NCBI GenBank assembly: GCA_037043015.1
Contig: CM073324.1
Coordinates: 3,155,413-3,219,412 of the forward strand
Reading direction: 5' to 3'
Origin: Bryum argenteum
Taxonomy: Eukaryota > Streptophyta > Bryopsida > Bryales > Bryaceae
DNA length: 64,000 nucleotides
The position numbers were made by a program, and so were the translations under genes. Of the stretch, positions 11,956 to 22,892 are shown piece after piece; the stretch's first letter is position 1, and the number at the start of each line of letters is the position of its first letter. The notes beneath the pieces are model-generated. The model did not search any database and was not told the origin of the DNA. It saw nothing but the letters and a program-made list of their open reading frames with translations.

Positions 11956-13992
11956 TTACAAGCATTGGCACCACTCGTTCGGCATGCCGGCATCGTTGCA
12001 GCTGCGAGATATGGGAACTTCCTCATGTAACAAATCCATGCTTGATTGCAGCAAGCGATGGTGAGCTGCGGGATCAAACCAATTCCGTCTCTCGTCCTCA
12101 CTGAGTCCCGCCATACGGAGCGCTTGCAGCGTTTTGTAGATATCCAACCCTGTCACCAACCGTTGCTGGTTGGCCGTCATGGTTTCATGCCGATTCTGCT
12201 GATCGGTGAACCATGGCGGGAGCATCATGGCCAGGAAGGGATTCTTGTGCTCGACTGCACTGTTTTGGGTGATGCCGAAGTTGATGCCCATGTGTAAGCC
12301 GTGATCTGCTGCTATAATTAATGCCGTGTTGTTCCAATCCGAGAAGTTGTTAATATACGCAGCCAGTCCATCGTCCAAGTTGCGGAGCACTTCAGTCGTT
12401 CCTTCGTGGCCTTCTAGGAACCATGCGAGAGAAAATTTGGGTGTGTCGGGGTATGCGGCGCGGAAAGACTCCAGGTACCGAAGCTCGTAGTTGTGCACTT
12501 GCTTCCCTTTCAAGCAGCGCGCAGTGATGGAGTACGGACCTTTGAAGTTGCCGAACGGATTAGCATCTTCAGCGAAGTAGTCCGAGTGGCAAAATGGCGC
12601 AAGGAGTTCATGGTCGAAACTGGCGGTGTTGTGTGCCGTCCATCGGTTCATGTACGCTGCTGCTAAGTCCTGGCATGTGCCAGCCGTGAAGAGCGTGACG
12701 TAGCCCGAGCGTCTGTAATCCTCCCATACTGGTGCCACGATTTGAGTGGTCGCTTGGATGGTGTTCTGGAACATGGCACGCGTATTCGGCGGCGTGCAGA
12801 ACCCCACGATGCCGTAGCGGAAGAATTGGTACAGGCGCGTGACCCCCCGCGAGTCTGCATCCGCAAGTGCCACTACCGCTTTCCGAAGCCGGCGATGGAA
12901 TCCGCGCCGGCTAGTGGCATCGATAAAGAGAAACACCAAGTTCAACTGATCCGACACACGCTTCTTCCTCTGCACACGCTGCCTCACGCTCGTCACGAGC
13001 TTCTCAACGCCGCCGCAACGAACTATGACAGCTTCGATGTCCTCCTGAAGAACGATCGTAGATTGAACTGAGTATGGAATCTCGCCTGCTTCTCGCACTT
13101 TCTCCATGACTTTTTTGTTGAGAGGACGGTCGTAGGCGCCTTCGTACGTTTCCTCGATGAGCTTCTCCTCCTTGGGCCAGTCGACAGTCGATGGGAGCGG
13201 GGTGTAAGTCATCCCAACTCCAGCATTGCACGTCATGGTAAGCTCCCCATGAACAGTCAAGTTTACTGAAAAATCAAGAGGTCTGGCTTCGTTCTCGAGA
13301 TCACCACAGGTGAAAATCCCTGCGCCGAAACTCTGGGTGCCTTCTGGGAAAACGTCCACCCAGGGTAGGCCACGGTCCACCGGCGTGCAGACATTCAAAG
13401 GGAGTATGCGCTCGCCACGAAAGCCTTGGTCCCAGACAGCGATTCCTTGCTTGAGCGCGGCCGTTGTGCTCATCACGGTGAATAGCACGAAAGGAATGTG
13501 AACCGCTATGAGAATCCTGGTTCCTCCGACGCGCCAGAGCCAGTATTCAAGCGCAGCGATGAGCAGGCCTGGAATGGTGAAGACGAGAAATACGAGCATG
13601 TTGTATGCGCCGTGGTGTTTGAGGCTGCCGCCATGGTCTAGCAGGTACAAGAGGGTAAGGGACGTGAAAATGGCGCCCAGGAGGACGGAGCGTGTTCGGC
13701 GAGTGATGGTGGGGTCGAACACGGTGATGCATACAGCCGCGAGGAAACATGCGATCGCGGTGAAGAAGGAGACAGCAATGTGGCCAAGACTGTGCACCAC
13801 GGTGCGCAAGTCGCCTCCCACCAGGGATCTCCAATACAAGCAAACCCATGCCGCTATCAACACCAGCACTGTTCCCACAGGATTGTATCTTAAACCCCTC
13901 GACTTCATCTTCCCCTTCGCCTTCGCCCTCCTCCGTAGCTCAATGTCGTCGTCGTCGACATTCTCATATCTCTTTCGTTGCAGCAGTCGCAT
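11956..13992 (-). CDS. DUF229 / sulfatase-like domain protein with five N-terminal membrane helices
   Basis: Single-exon 678-residue protein. Hydrophobic segments lie near residues 40-60, 68-92, 102-118, 130-152 and 158-180. They are followed by a large soluble domain that should face the lumen or cell exterior. That domain has the alkaline-phosphatase-superfamily layout: FLFIDATSRRGFHRRL (354-369), which aligns with the metal/nucleophile 'D-x-(S/T)-SR' start of DUF229 proteins; FLEGHEGT (525-532), a 'GHE' loop; and AADHGLHMG (561-569), with the metal-binding DHG. Substrate and reaction are unknown for the family, and phosphodiesterase, phosphatase or sulfatase chemistry are all possible. The basic N-terminus (KRKRYE, RRRAKAKGK) precedes the first helix. 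The GC content is higher than the flanks and there are no introns, unlike every other multi-domain gene here. The family assignment rests on motifs read by eye. Confidence 0.75.
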   Translation of the reverse strand: MRLLQRKRYENVDDDDIELRRRAKAKGKMKSRGLRYNPVGTVLVLIAAWVCLYWRSLVGGDLRTVVHSLGHIAVSFFTAIACFLAAVCITVFDPTITRRTRSVLLGAIFTSLTLLYLLDHGGSLKHHGAYNMLVFLVFTIPGLLIAALEYWLWRVGGTRILIAVHIPFVLFTVMSTTAALKQGIAVWDQGFRGERILPLNVCTPVDRGLPWVDVFPEGTQSFGAGIFTCGDLENEARPLDFSVNLTVHGELTMTCNAGVGMTYTPLPSTVDWPKEEKLIEETYEGAYDRPLNKKVMEKVREAGEIPYSVQSTIVLQEDIEAVIVRCGGVEKLVTSVRQRVQRKKRVSDQLNLVFLFIDATSRRGFHRRLRKAVVALADADSRGVTRLYQFFRYGIVGFCTPPNTRAMFQNTIQATTQIVAPVWEDYRRSGYVTLFTAGTCQDLAAAYMNRWTAHNTASFDHELLAPFCHSDYFAEDANPFGNFKGPYSITARCLKGKQVHNYELRYLESFRAAYPDTPKFSLAWFLEGHEGTTEVLRNLDDGLAAYINNFSDWNNTALIIAADHGLHMGINFGITQNSAVEHKNPFLAMMLPPWFTDQQNRHETMTANQQRLVTGLDIYKTLQALRMAGLSEDERRNWFDPAAHHRLLQSSMDLLHEEVPISRSCNDAGMPNEWCQCL

Positions 13993-16900
13993 GATGTTGC
14001 GAACCTTGCGAACCAGGAGCTCCCAAGGCTATGGGATCGCCTTCCCATTCTTCATCAGCTCTTGAGATTTTAGGGTTGCATGATTCGCTCAAACTCGAAT
14101 TACACCACACCCTACTCACTCAAAAGCATGGGCGGATCCAGCAACACTCTCGATTTTCATTCCATTCGCAGCATCTGAATGCCTCGTACTGGTCGAGTGC
14201 ACAGATGAACGCTGCAATCGCAGAGTAGCAGGATCAGATCTATTCCAGTTTCCTATCAGAAGCAATTCTAGCTGCAATTGATGATCCCACACATCCTGAA
14301 AGACAAAAAGATTGTCGTGCACCCTGAGTTCCAAACCTTTACAACAAAAGCAGAGAAGAAAGATAGGTATCATATCAGAGGACATCGCAACGCTTCTCCT
14401 TAAACCGCCCATACTGATCGCGACTAGCGAGAAGCAAATACATGATTCATTGAAGCAATTATCCCATGCCTCGTCGTTAATCACTCACGTGAAAGTGCCC
14501 TGTTGTAATTGGAGGATGTTATATCTCGTAATGCAGAGTTAGGCATAACTGTGCAAGCACAGTTACGCGCGGACGCGGATGAATCAGTAATGATTCCACA
14601 CACCAGATGATAACTGGACGGTTGGCATTCATATCGGATGAGATTACGAGCTTAACGCCGGGTTAATCATCCAATCATCGGGAATTATCGAGAAATCGGG
14701 CGTCGGGCCGTGATTTTCTGTTGGATGCTTTAACCCTATACATTTACGTCCCCACGATATCAACACATCGCTCTCATGAATTGACACAGTGTCACATCCA
14801 ATCTAGACCTCAATCGATCGTGTGGCTGTTACTATTGACGGCTCTCCAACTTGAGTCCTGATCGAGCCTGCTGAAAATGACATGACGGAGATGAGAATCG
14901 ATCCATTAATGCTATGAGAAAGGATCCAAGATGCCAGTTGCTTTGCTGATCATGAGTGAAGGAAGCTTCGTGAAGACAGATTGAAAGCGAAGTCGAGATC
15001 GTCATGAAGCTTCGTAAGTACGGTACTGGACTTAAATACGAATACAGTAGAGCGAGCCACTATTAGGCATTAGCTATGTATCTATCCTGGAACGTGAACA
15101 GTCATTCGTGTGTAGCGTTACATTTTTCCATCCATTCACCCATCGGCACAAACAAAGAACGAAAGGCTTGACTGTCCGGACGGACCCAGTTGAGTGGGGG
15201 CGAGATTCTGCAGGTATGCATCGTCCGGAGCCTGCAAGAGACATGCATGCTATGTCGGATAAAAAGCATGTGGAGCAAGCAGCATGTATGCACTGGAACG
15301 GCGGACATTCATAGAGAGCTCGGATTGCATTATCATCACTCCAGTGCTACTCTGCCCCCTGGTTGTAGAATCCCACTCCGCACGGTGTTCATCGCTCACG
15401 GTGGCCACGGCCGATCGTTTCTTCGCCATTTGCCTTCGTTCTCCAGGCACAGCCAAATTTGGTAAATCCTAGAGGTCAAAGGAGTAGGAAGCTTGAATGA
15501 ACTTTCCTCCAAATTTTGCAAGTTTTGAGTAGATTCTTAGATTTCTTAAGAGATGATTCAAAAATTTCTAAATGTAAGGTTCTGTCAGGTACTTGTATGA
15601 TTTTTTTAAATTTTTTTTATGATGTACATACTGAAAAAGTATTAAAACTAGGAACTTAGAATTTTGTCGCGCAACTAATTTTGAGCAAGCACTTCAATTT
15701 TGATATACAATTTCAAAGAACCAATCAAGGTTTACAAGATGATGGAAAAGCCTTGCATTAAACAAAGTTTCTCCAAAACTCAACATTTTGTAATAAGTTT
15801 GATAAAACATACTGGACTTGGCTACCTTTAGGTAAGGAAATAATTTATGACCTTTGATCCCATTGTTCTCTTATGATTTTTTAAGAACTCAGAACTTTAA
15901 CACCTAAGGGCACTCTCAACGGACTCAATAAAGGGACAAGATTGGCTACATTTAATCAAGCAAAGGTCATTGTTCTTTCCCAACGGGTTGGCTAACTATA
16001 TAACCGGCCACCTTTAGCGCCCAGCAAGAGAAACAATTCAAACCCGCCACAACCTTGTTTTCCCATCCAACTCCCACTCAAATGCGTTGTTTACTTCAAG
16101 TTAACTTGACTCTTGGGAGATTTCATGAAGGCTATAAGAAAACCTCAAAACTTTTCATCTTTTGAATTTCATGTATTTTTAAGTGTTTGTTATAAAAGCA
16201 AATTCGTTATTTTGAGAATTTTGTGAGTCTCTTTCTAATTGTGGTGATTTGTTGATTCTCGGACATCTACCCTCAACACATGCACATGGAGGATTCTTGG
16301 GCTGAGAACGTATGTGGCGGTCGCTAGGCGGATACCCATTACTTGACACTTCTCCCGAAGTAGTCGGCACAATGAGGATTCCGAGACCGAAAATGCATGA
16401 AGTAGTCTTCGACAGCCACTCATTGCTTAACACCTCAAGTGGTGCACATGGAGGATTCTTAGACCATTTGGCCGTCTCAAAGTGGCGCTCAATGATAAAA
16501 AATTCATTGAGATACTCTGGCTCGACAAAGTCTCAAAATGCACAAATAGTCTTAACTTAAGGAAATTGCCCATTTATGGTGTGGTACAAGACAAAATATA
16601 GCAATGTTATTTAGCAAGTTCGTTAGAAAAGGTTGTCTTATTGTCAATTCACAGGGTTAGGGTTGCCATACATTTAGCAACCCCTCTTCCGTATCTTCAT
16701 TTTGCTAGTTCTTTAGCCGGTCCGTAAGAAATGCACCAAAGGAACAAACGCTCCCAATAGTTGTTTTAAAGGTCAATCTTAAGGCCTTGGTACTTAAAAT
16801 CATAAACGGATTCTATATTGAGCTCGTGACGATGGGGAGGTAAGAGATTCCCCTCTTTGTAAATGTTTCCAAGACTTAGGAATTTTATGAGGAGGCTCAT

Positions 16901-17357
16901 GCACAAATGTACCATGCTCCAATTTGAGCATTGTTTAAAGATATCGTCTTTGGTTTATCATAAAAGGCTATACATATATGAATTATATTGACTAAGTAGA
17001 AATTAGCATAATGAACACTGCAAGAAGAATTAGTAGTAGTATTTAGAGTGATGTTATGACTTTGGGACAAATATGTCCCAAGATAGGTCAATCAAACACT
17101 TCACTCATACCGACCTAAAAATGAGATTTTTTCTTGTATAAAAAATTATTATATAAATCAGTTCACATTCTTACAAAATCATAATCTAGATATTGCCACA
17201 TCATTATATCATAACAAAACGCAAGATCTTTCAATTCAAGGATTCATTGAATAGGAGTTTCTCTTCTTCTAACGGACATCAGAAAAGGCCCCTGGCATTC
17301 TTCTTCTCCTCCTTAGTCCTTTATCATCATACTAGGAGGAGTAGAGCACCATTTCAA
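13993..17357. other. Intergenic between the DUF229-like gene and RRP42
   Basis: The stretch 13993-14550 is the upstream side of the DUF229-like gene. The stretch 14560-15470 has near-genic GC content and short open frames on both strands, none of which I can assign. The stretch 15480-17340 is AT-rich and contains a transposon-like block at 15903-16745. Confidence 0.5.
15903..16745. repeat. Harbinger-like repeat remnant related to 35500-36240
   Basis: It begins with TAA then GGGCACTCTCAACGG, similar to the termini at 37948 and 55875. The interior shares 'ccaactcccactcaaatg', 'cgttgtttact' and 'ttgggaga' with 35520-35620 and 36005-36070, and 'aacccctc' near its right side with 36175 and 37885. 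The right terminus is unclear. Confidence 0.5.
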
Positions 17358-17370
17358 AAACCCTAAACCC
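17358..17370 (+). promoter_or_regulatory. Telo-box in the RRP42 leader/promoter
   Basis: AAACCCTAAACCC lies 297 bp before the RRP42 ATG. This motif is common near the start sites of plant translation- and RNA-related genes. A reverse-sense version of the same telomere-like unit occurs again in intron 2 at 18000-18016. Confidence 0.6.
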
Positions 17371-17629
17371 AGAATCTCAGCGGTAAACGGAGTCGCATTT
17401 GAAGCGACCAAGCTGCAGGCCGATGCGAGTTTGATCGCAACTTTGCATTGCCTTTTTTTCGCAATTGCAATTCTGGGTGGTTCATTCATCAACTATATGC
17501 AGTACTGGGTTTCAGAATCTTTTAGGTCTGATTCTCCCCGTAGATTCTAGCTCTCTTCAGCTACCATTAGAGATACCTCGAATCGATCTCCTGCTTACTG
17601 TACACAAATTTAGCGTTCCTGAGCAGGAA

Positions 17630-17665
17630 ATGGTAGAAAGAGTAGTGGGCAAAGCATCAGATTAG
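17630..17665 (+). promoter_or_regulatory. 12-codon upstream open frame ending one base before the RRP42 ATG
   Basis: ATG at 17630, stop TAG at 17663-17665, then a single C, then the RRP42 ATG at 17667. A second upstream frame runs 17497-17550. If the leader is not spliced here, ribosomes must leak past both frames or reinitiate at the RRP42 start. Confidence 0.45.
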
Positions 17666-17666
17666 C

Positions 17667-19418
17667 ATGGGCGCGTTGTCAGCAAACGAAGTAAGCTACA
17701 TTGAGGGCGGCATAGGGCAAAACCTTCGTTCGGATGGCCGTGGTCGTCAAGACTTTCGACACATCTCCATTGTCACTGGTGTCATCCCACAGGTCATTCT
17801 TCTTTCCACTACCCGGCGCTATGCGGAGCATTTTCAATTATATGCCGAGCTTCTTCTTTCATCGAAAGTATGTTTCCTGCTAATCCAAGCGCTCGCATTA
17901 TAACACCTCAAATCCGTGCATTTGCATGCAGGCTAGCGGGTCTGCACGATGTAGAATGGGAGGGACTGACGTGATGGTCAGTGTCAAGGTACGCAAGCTT
18001 TAGGGTTTAGGGTTTATCTTAATTGCGGTTTCGGAGGTTTCTGGAAGCAGTGGGCTATGAAATTTCAAAAAGGTTCTTCAATCGTTCTGTTGTTTCTGCA
18101 TATTAGACTGAGACAGTCTTTCATTTGCCGAGAAACTAGTACTTCATTAAATATGCGGGCAAGTTAGTTGAGGTTTATTCTTAGGAAGTTTTTTAGCTAT
18201 GGATTTTTTGTTAATGAAAAGAGTTGGTCGTGCAGGCTGAGCTAGGAACTCCCCCTAGAGGCAGGCCAACACATGGTGGGATGATGATCAAAATTGAATG
18301 TTCACCAACTGCTGCCCCCGAATTTGAGGTGTGTATTAGTGACTCCAGGCTGATACTTTCAACCCTTTTGCAAATTGGAAGTCCTTGATTGTTTCATCGT
18401 AATCTAACGATGGTTTGTTTTGAAGGGACGAGGAGGAGAGGATCTTTCGCTGGAGCTCACAAGAGGATTAGAGCGCAGTTTCTTAGGGGGTCCTAATGGC
18501 TCTGGTAAGTCTTGTGCCTATGTAAAGTTCAATAGTTTTTGACTAGAATCATGACATGACAATGTAATGAAGGGATGAGAAAGGCGATGTAATTTTGGAT
18601 GTGCATCATGAATTCTAGGCTTACTAGTTCGATCTTAATTCAGGTGCTGCGATCGATCTATCAACTCTTCGGATCGTGGATGGAAAAACATGCTGGGTAC
18701 TGTGCATCGATGGGCTCGTGCTAAGTTCCGACGGAAATTTATTAGATGCTCTTTCACTTGCTATCAAGGTTTGCACCCTCCTTTTCTTTCTTTCGGTCAT
18801 GATCGGGTATGGTCCTGAACTTTCCTAATCATCCGTGTCTTGTGAAATGTAGGCAGCGCTGAAAAACACGGGCCTCCCGAAAGTTGAAGTAGTGGCTGGC
18901 GCTACAGGAGACGAGGATCCGGAATTTGAAGTGGATGACGAGGAATCCTCCCAGTTAGATACATCCAATGTCCCAATCATCATCACTCTCACGAAGGTAA
19001 ACTACAAGCTCTATATACACAAGGCTTAGATTGACGAAGTCCTGTTATTATAATTGAATTTTTCAGGCTTATTTCTTTACTAGAAGAAAGGATATTCCAG
19101 TAATAGAAGGAAAATGAAGTTTTCTCGAGCTGAATGGAGTGGTGGCTTTCATGTAATCCTTGTTTTTTTATTGTGAAGGTGGGAAAGCATTATTTTGTGG
19201 ACGCAACTGCAGAAGAGGAGTCTCAAATGAGGTCAGCAGTTTCAGTGGGTGTGAACCGGAAAGGGGTGATATGTGGAATTACGAAGAGGGGCGGTGAAGG
19301 CCTGGATCCAAGCGTCATCATTGACATGATATCGGTGGCCCAGCAGATAGCACTTACCTATATTCCAGCAATAGACTTGCAAATAGCTGCTGCAGAAAGT
19401 GTGGATCCTGATTCATAG
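17667..19418 (+). CDS. RRP42: Exosome complex component RRP42 (RNase PH-like ring subunit)
   Basis: One of the RNase PH-fold subunits of the nine-membered RNA exosome core ring, which handles 3' RNA decay and processing in nucleus and cytosol. Seven exons: 17667-17792, 17932-17988, 18236-18328, 18426-18504, 18644-18768, 18853-18996 and 19179-19418. They join in phase to 287 residues, about the family norm. The N-terminus carries YIEGGIGQNLRSDGRGRQDFR (11-31), the classic exosome RNase PH opening. Exons 3-5 supply the 'PEFEGRGGEDLSLEL' and 'GGPNGSGAAIDLSTL' blocks, and exons 6-7 the second half-domain (ITLTKVGKHYFVDATAEEE). Plant RRP42 subunits are structural rather than phosphorolytic; this is family knowledge. 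Two short upstream open frames precede the ATG. Confidence 0.93.
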
Positions 19419-19983
19419 CCTTTCCTTCACCGGAGGTTTGATGTAGCGTGTGCAGAAGACACCCTAATTTGAATGTTGGACAACATGAATGCTGTCGATT
19501 GTGAAACCGACTTCCTTTCAAGTTTGGTGCACATGGATGGTAGCAGGGTGCCTCGAACTATGACCAAATTTGGATGTGCTATATCAGATCAGTGTCGGTC
19601 AAGGTTACTGGAAACGTAGTTTATGTTCCATCTACGACCGTTTCGTTACGTTCCAGAATGTATTCGAGGCCTTGCGTGGGAAATGGTCGTTGCTCATTAT
19701 TGCATTCGAGTTATCATACCGTGCCAGCCCTTTGATCTTGTTCCTTGATTTTTTAGAACGTTTGATAACTCGGTCCTACCCATTGTCACTGATCAATGAT
19801 AAGTTTTTACTCTGAAGAAGTTCATTCATTTTGTCCTAAAATTTGGCAATATGTTTTTTTAGATCTTAAAAGAAAAATTAGAATCAAAACCACCACTTGC
19901 TTTAAATTATTTGAACTTGCGATTTGAGAACTTGATTTAAAGTATTTGAAATATGCGAGTTGAGTGCATATCTAAATATCTAA

Positions 19984-20112
19984 ACTTGCAATTTGAGTCA
20001 CCCATGTGCAAGCAATGAAAGATTAAACTTGCAATTTGAGTCAACCATGTGCAAGCAATGAAAGATTAAACTTGCAATTTGAGTCACCCATGTGCAAGCA
20101 ATGAAAGATTAA
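19984..20112. repeat. 43-bp tandem repeat, three copies
   Basis: Units start at 19984, 20027 and 20070 with 'acttgcaatttgagtca'. The copies differ at only one position that I can see (ccc/acc), so the array is young. Confidence 0.9.
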
Positions 20113-20143
20113 TTCCATAGTAGGCTTGTTTACCTTCGATGAC

Positions 20144-20255
20144 ATTCAAACACATCAAATGGATAGGATAGTTTTTAGGAGATAAGATAAGAAAATTTCA
20201 TTCAAACACATCGAATGGATTGGATAGTTTTTAGGAGATGAGATAAGAAAATTTC
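20144..20255. repeat. 56-bp tandem repeat, two copies
   Basis: Units start at 20144 and 20200 with 'attcaaacacatc' and differ at three positions. The array lies only 31 bp after the 43-bp array. Confidence 0.9.
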
Positions 20256-20399
20256 AAGGAGGCCTCTAGTATGGAAACATTATCTCAAGAAAATAAGATC
20301 TTTAACAATGTGCTCTAAAAGTTATTAACCCTAAAGTTTTTAGAGGCTAGTTGTGGGCCAATTTGGCTTTGAAGTTACGATCGCATGAAGTTGGAATCT

Positions 20400-20670
20400 T
20401 CCGCGGGTTGTAAAGTTCTTCAGAGCTTTCATAAAAGTCATCTCATGCTTCAAAATTCCTCATACTCTAGGAGATATTTGCAGTTGAAGTTTAAAACACT
20501 ACACAAAATTTGCCAAGAATTGCCCAAACTGCGACAAATGCTCATCTATTCTCAAAACCTGCTCATAATTGATTAAAAAGCATAAACTTCAAAAATTCAC
20601 CTTAAATTGAGATTTTACTAGTTTTCCAAGTTTTATTTTTTGTACATGTAAAATTTTCCTCTTTGTAAAC
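20400..20670. repeat. Dispersed repeat shared with 59880-60125
   Basis: Shared blocks in the same order: 'aaaagtcat', 'cttcaaaattcct', 'ggagatatt', 'ctattctcaaaa/ttattctcaaaa', 'aacttcaaaaattc', 'ttttttgtacatgta'. No terminal repeats or frames are visible. Confidence 0.6.
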
Positions 20671-21042
20671 AACAAATTTAACTCCTTAATGTGCTAAATG
20701 TAGAAATACTACATTTTGGATGGAAGGCAACATCTTTGAAGAGCCATAGCTTCTTCATCCAATGTCTATTTGGGTAAAAATCAATTGAGATAGGTCTCGA
20801 TGAAATCACTTGGGTTAGGTCCCAAATCAAATCTAGCTTGTAGTTTACCGTACAACAATGTATGAATTTATGGCAAGCAATTTATCAAATGCAGCTCTTG
20901 TTTTAAAACATGGGGCATGTTCTACTATTGCAAGTTAATTATGTAAAATCCAATGTAGTTTTAAAGATTTTTCTTGCATAAATATGATCTTAGGATGAAA
21001 TCCAAGAACTTTGTAGTTGCGACGTACAAAATTCAAAATGAA

Positions 21043-21115
21043 TGGAGGAGAGGGGCATCGATCCCCTTACCTCTCGAATGCGAATCGAGCGCTCTACCAT
21101 TTGAGCTACACCCCC
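21043..21115 (-). tRNA. tRNA-Ala (anticodon CGC), possibly a pseudogene
   Basis: On the minus strand a 73-nt cloverleaf reads from 21115. The acceptor is GGGGGTG paired with CTCCTCC, with one T-T mismatch and one G-T pair. The D stem is GCTC/GAGC. The anticodon arm is CTCGA-TTCGCAT-TCGAG, giving CGC, which decodes GCG Ala. The T stem is AGGGG/CCCCT, and the discriminator is A. The T loop is ATCGATG, so the usual T54 is replaced by A, which weakens both the T54-A58 contact and the internal B box. There is no intron. T-rich runs follow downstream on the minus strand. Confidence 0.75.
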
Positions 21116-21502
21116 GAATATCAGAACTTGATGTCCACTCAAAGCCAGGATTGCAATTTATTTAGTTTCCGTCACAGAAATTTGCACGCATTAGAGGAAA
21201 GTTTTGTCTGTGAATTTACTTACACGGGCACATACAATGCAGCTCAAGTGGTGCAGAGATAAGTTCACTTCCCGTAATGTAGCATATATATAGAATACTG
21301 TTTTAGAATGCAGTTTTTCATTGTTCAGTTACCGAGCAACACAAAATTGACGAAATGATGGTACGTTAACTTAACAGGACTGAGGTATGATCTGCTAAAT
21401 TAGATTTCAATCCTTTACTCATGGCATGATTGAATGAACAAAAAGCAGCTGTGGCACAGAGCTTCACTAAAATACCCTCTCATGTAGCTATCATACTTCC
21501 AT
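21116..21502. other. Intergenic between tRNA-Ala and the eL37 stop codon
   Basis: Nothing is recognisable. The right part probably holds the eL37 3' UTR. Confidence 0.5.
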
Positions 21503-22560
21503 CTAAGCGGTAGCAACTGCTTTCCTGGGAGCTGCTTGAGTTCCTATGAGCCACAGTTAAACAATGAAAGTTGTCAGTTATAAAATCTTTCGGTATGACC
21601 ATGTTTCTTACAAAAATGTGGAAGAAGCTGCATGTCTATGGAACGTATTACGTGTGAAGCTACTTATAGAAAGAGGGTCTGGGTAGAGTAACCACTACAC
21701 CAATGAGAACACCTTTACTGGCAACTTATACCCACCATGGGTGTAAATTGTCAGTACTGGGTATAATTGTGTGGTGTACTCAGACCCAGTTCTACTGATG
21801 CATGCACACTTACAGACGGACTAGAATAGACATCATCACATACATTTCAAAGGCCAATCCAAGGCATACCTTCTCTGAAGTTGTTGGAGAAACGGCGGGG
21901 AAGATGCTTCATGTGACGCATGCGCCCAGTTCCGGTAGTCTTCCTCCTGATTGCCTTCACGCTCCAGTTGTCTGGAGTAAAAAGCGCATCAGCTAAACTA
22001 CTAATATGAAAGTAGATATAGGTCGGCGAAGGGAGAAATTTTACAGAAAGTGCTTCATTCCGCAACACTGACGACTGTTGTATTAACGATCGGAATCCAA
22101 TATCATTCAGATGTAGCAAAATTCAATAAAAGCCAAAAGATAGTGGACGAATCAAGAACCACTTACAGCTGCGGACTCTTGCGGCAGGGTAAGCACAAGC
22201 CGAGCAACGGCTCTTCTGAATGTGGAAACTTCTACGTCCACAACGCCTGCACAGCGTGTGCGACTTGTTCCGGCGCTTGCCAAAACTTCCCGTTCCCTTC
22301 GTCTGCAATCCTCACAAAAAGCACTACTCAGCTACAAGAAACTGATGCTTACGAAGCTTGGAACAACAATGTTGCACTCCCAGCACCGGTCAAACTTAAG
22401 ACCATTCCTAACCAATAGAAAACATTTCCTTGACGCCCTAACTGAGTTAGGGTTTTAGATATCTATCGAAATCCGAGAGCGAAAACTGCGAGAATAATGC
22501 CAAAAGGAACGCAACGATTCATTTGATACAGAATCGTGAAGTTCACGAAATGAGTACCAT
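21503..22560 (-). CDS. RPL37: 60S ribosomal protein eL37
   Basis: Small zinc-binding protein of the cytosolic large ribosomal subunit. Exons, high to low: the initiator ATG alone at 22560-22558, then 22302-22167, 21971-21870 and 21543-21503. They join to 93 residues, the usual length. The second exon gives [20 protein letters not shown] and then the zinc site, with Cys19, Cys22, Cys34 and Cys37. The third exon gives the basic block [19 protein letters not shown]. The last exon ends in APRKAVATA. The placement of the first exon is inferred: ATG at 22560 sits in a GCCATGG context directly followed by GT, and an intron right after the start codon is known in this family. Another ATG-GT at about 22403 is possible. 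A pyrimidine-rich stretch lies upstream on the minus strand, as for translated-mRNA leaders. Confidence 0.93.
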
Positions 22561-22892
22561 GGCGAACGACGATTATCGAAGTCGCAGAGCAGCGAAGAAC
22601 CGACAGCAGCGCCGGGAAAGAGCTTCCTCCTTCGCAGAATAGGGTTTTGTCTCTGCCCCTTCCCCAACCCTAATACCCGGACCACTGATAATGGGGGAAG
22701 ACTCCTAGTCCAGGGTATATAAGTTGATGACCGCTCTATCCAGAATTTGATCATCGTCTCTCTCGCCATGCTTCTCCGTCGGCTATGAACTACTAATTGC
22801 TGTGAACACCCAATTGCTGTAAAACTCAATTGAATTCTCAAGCGTAGAACTGCAGGAAGTCATTCATTCGTAAGAGTAGGAATCTTTCTGCG
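22561..22892. promoter_or_regulatory. Compact bidirectional promoter between eL37 and the CRR1-like gene
   Basis: Only 332 bp separate the two start codons. On the minus strand the telo-box AAACCCTA (complement of 22640-22647) lies about 80 bp before the eL37 ATG. A plus-strand AACCCTAA is at 22665-22672. TATATAA at 22716-22722 is placed to serve the plus-strand gene, whose transcript would start near 22750. No repeats intrude. Confidence 0.65.

Larger units (their letters stand above)
19419..21042. other. Intergenic, repeats only
   Basis: The RRP42 3' side is followed by AT-rich DNA with two tandem-repeat patches and a dispersed repeat at about 20400-20670. I see no gene. Confidence 0.55.

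Noticed and set aside
13508..14065. 185-codon plus-strand frame
   Set aside because: It is a shadow of the antisense DUF229-like coding region and has no features of its own.
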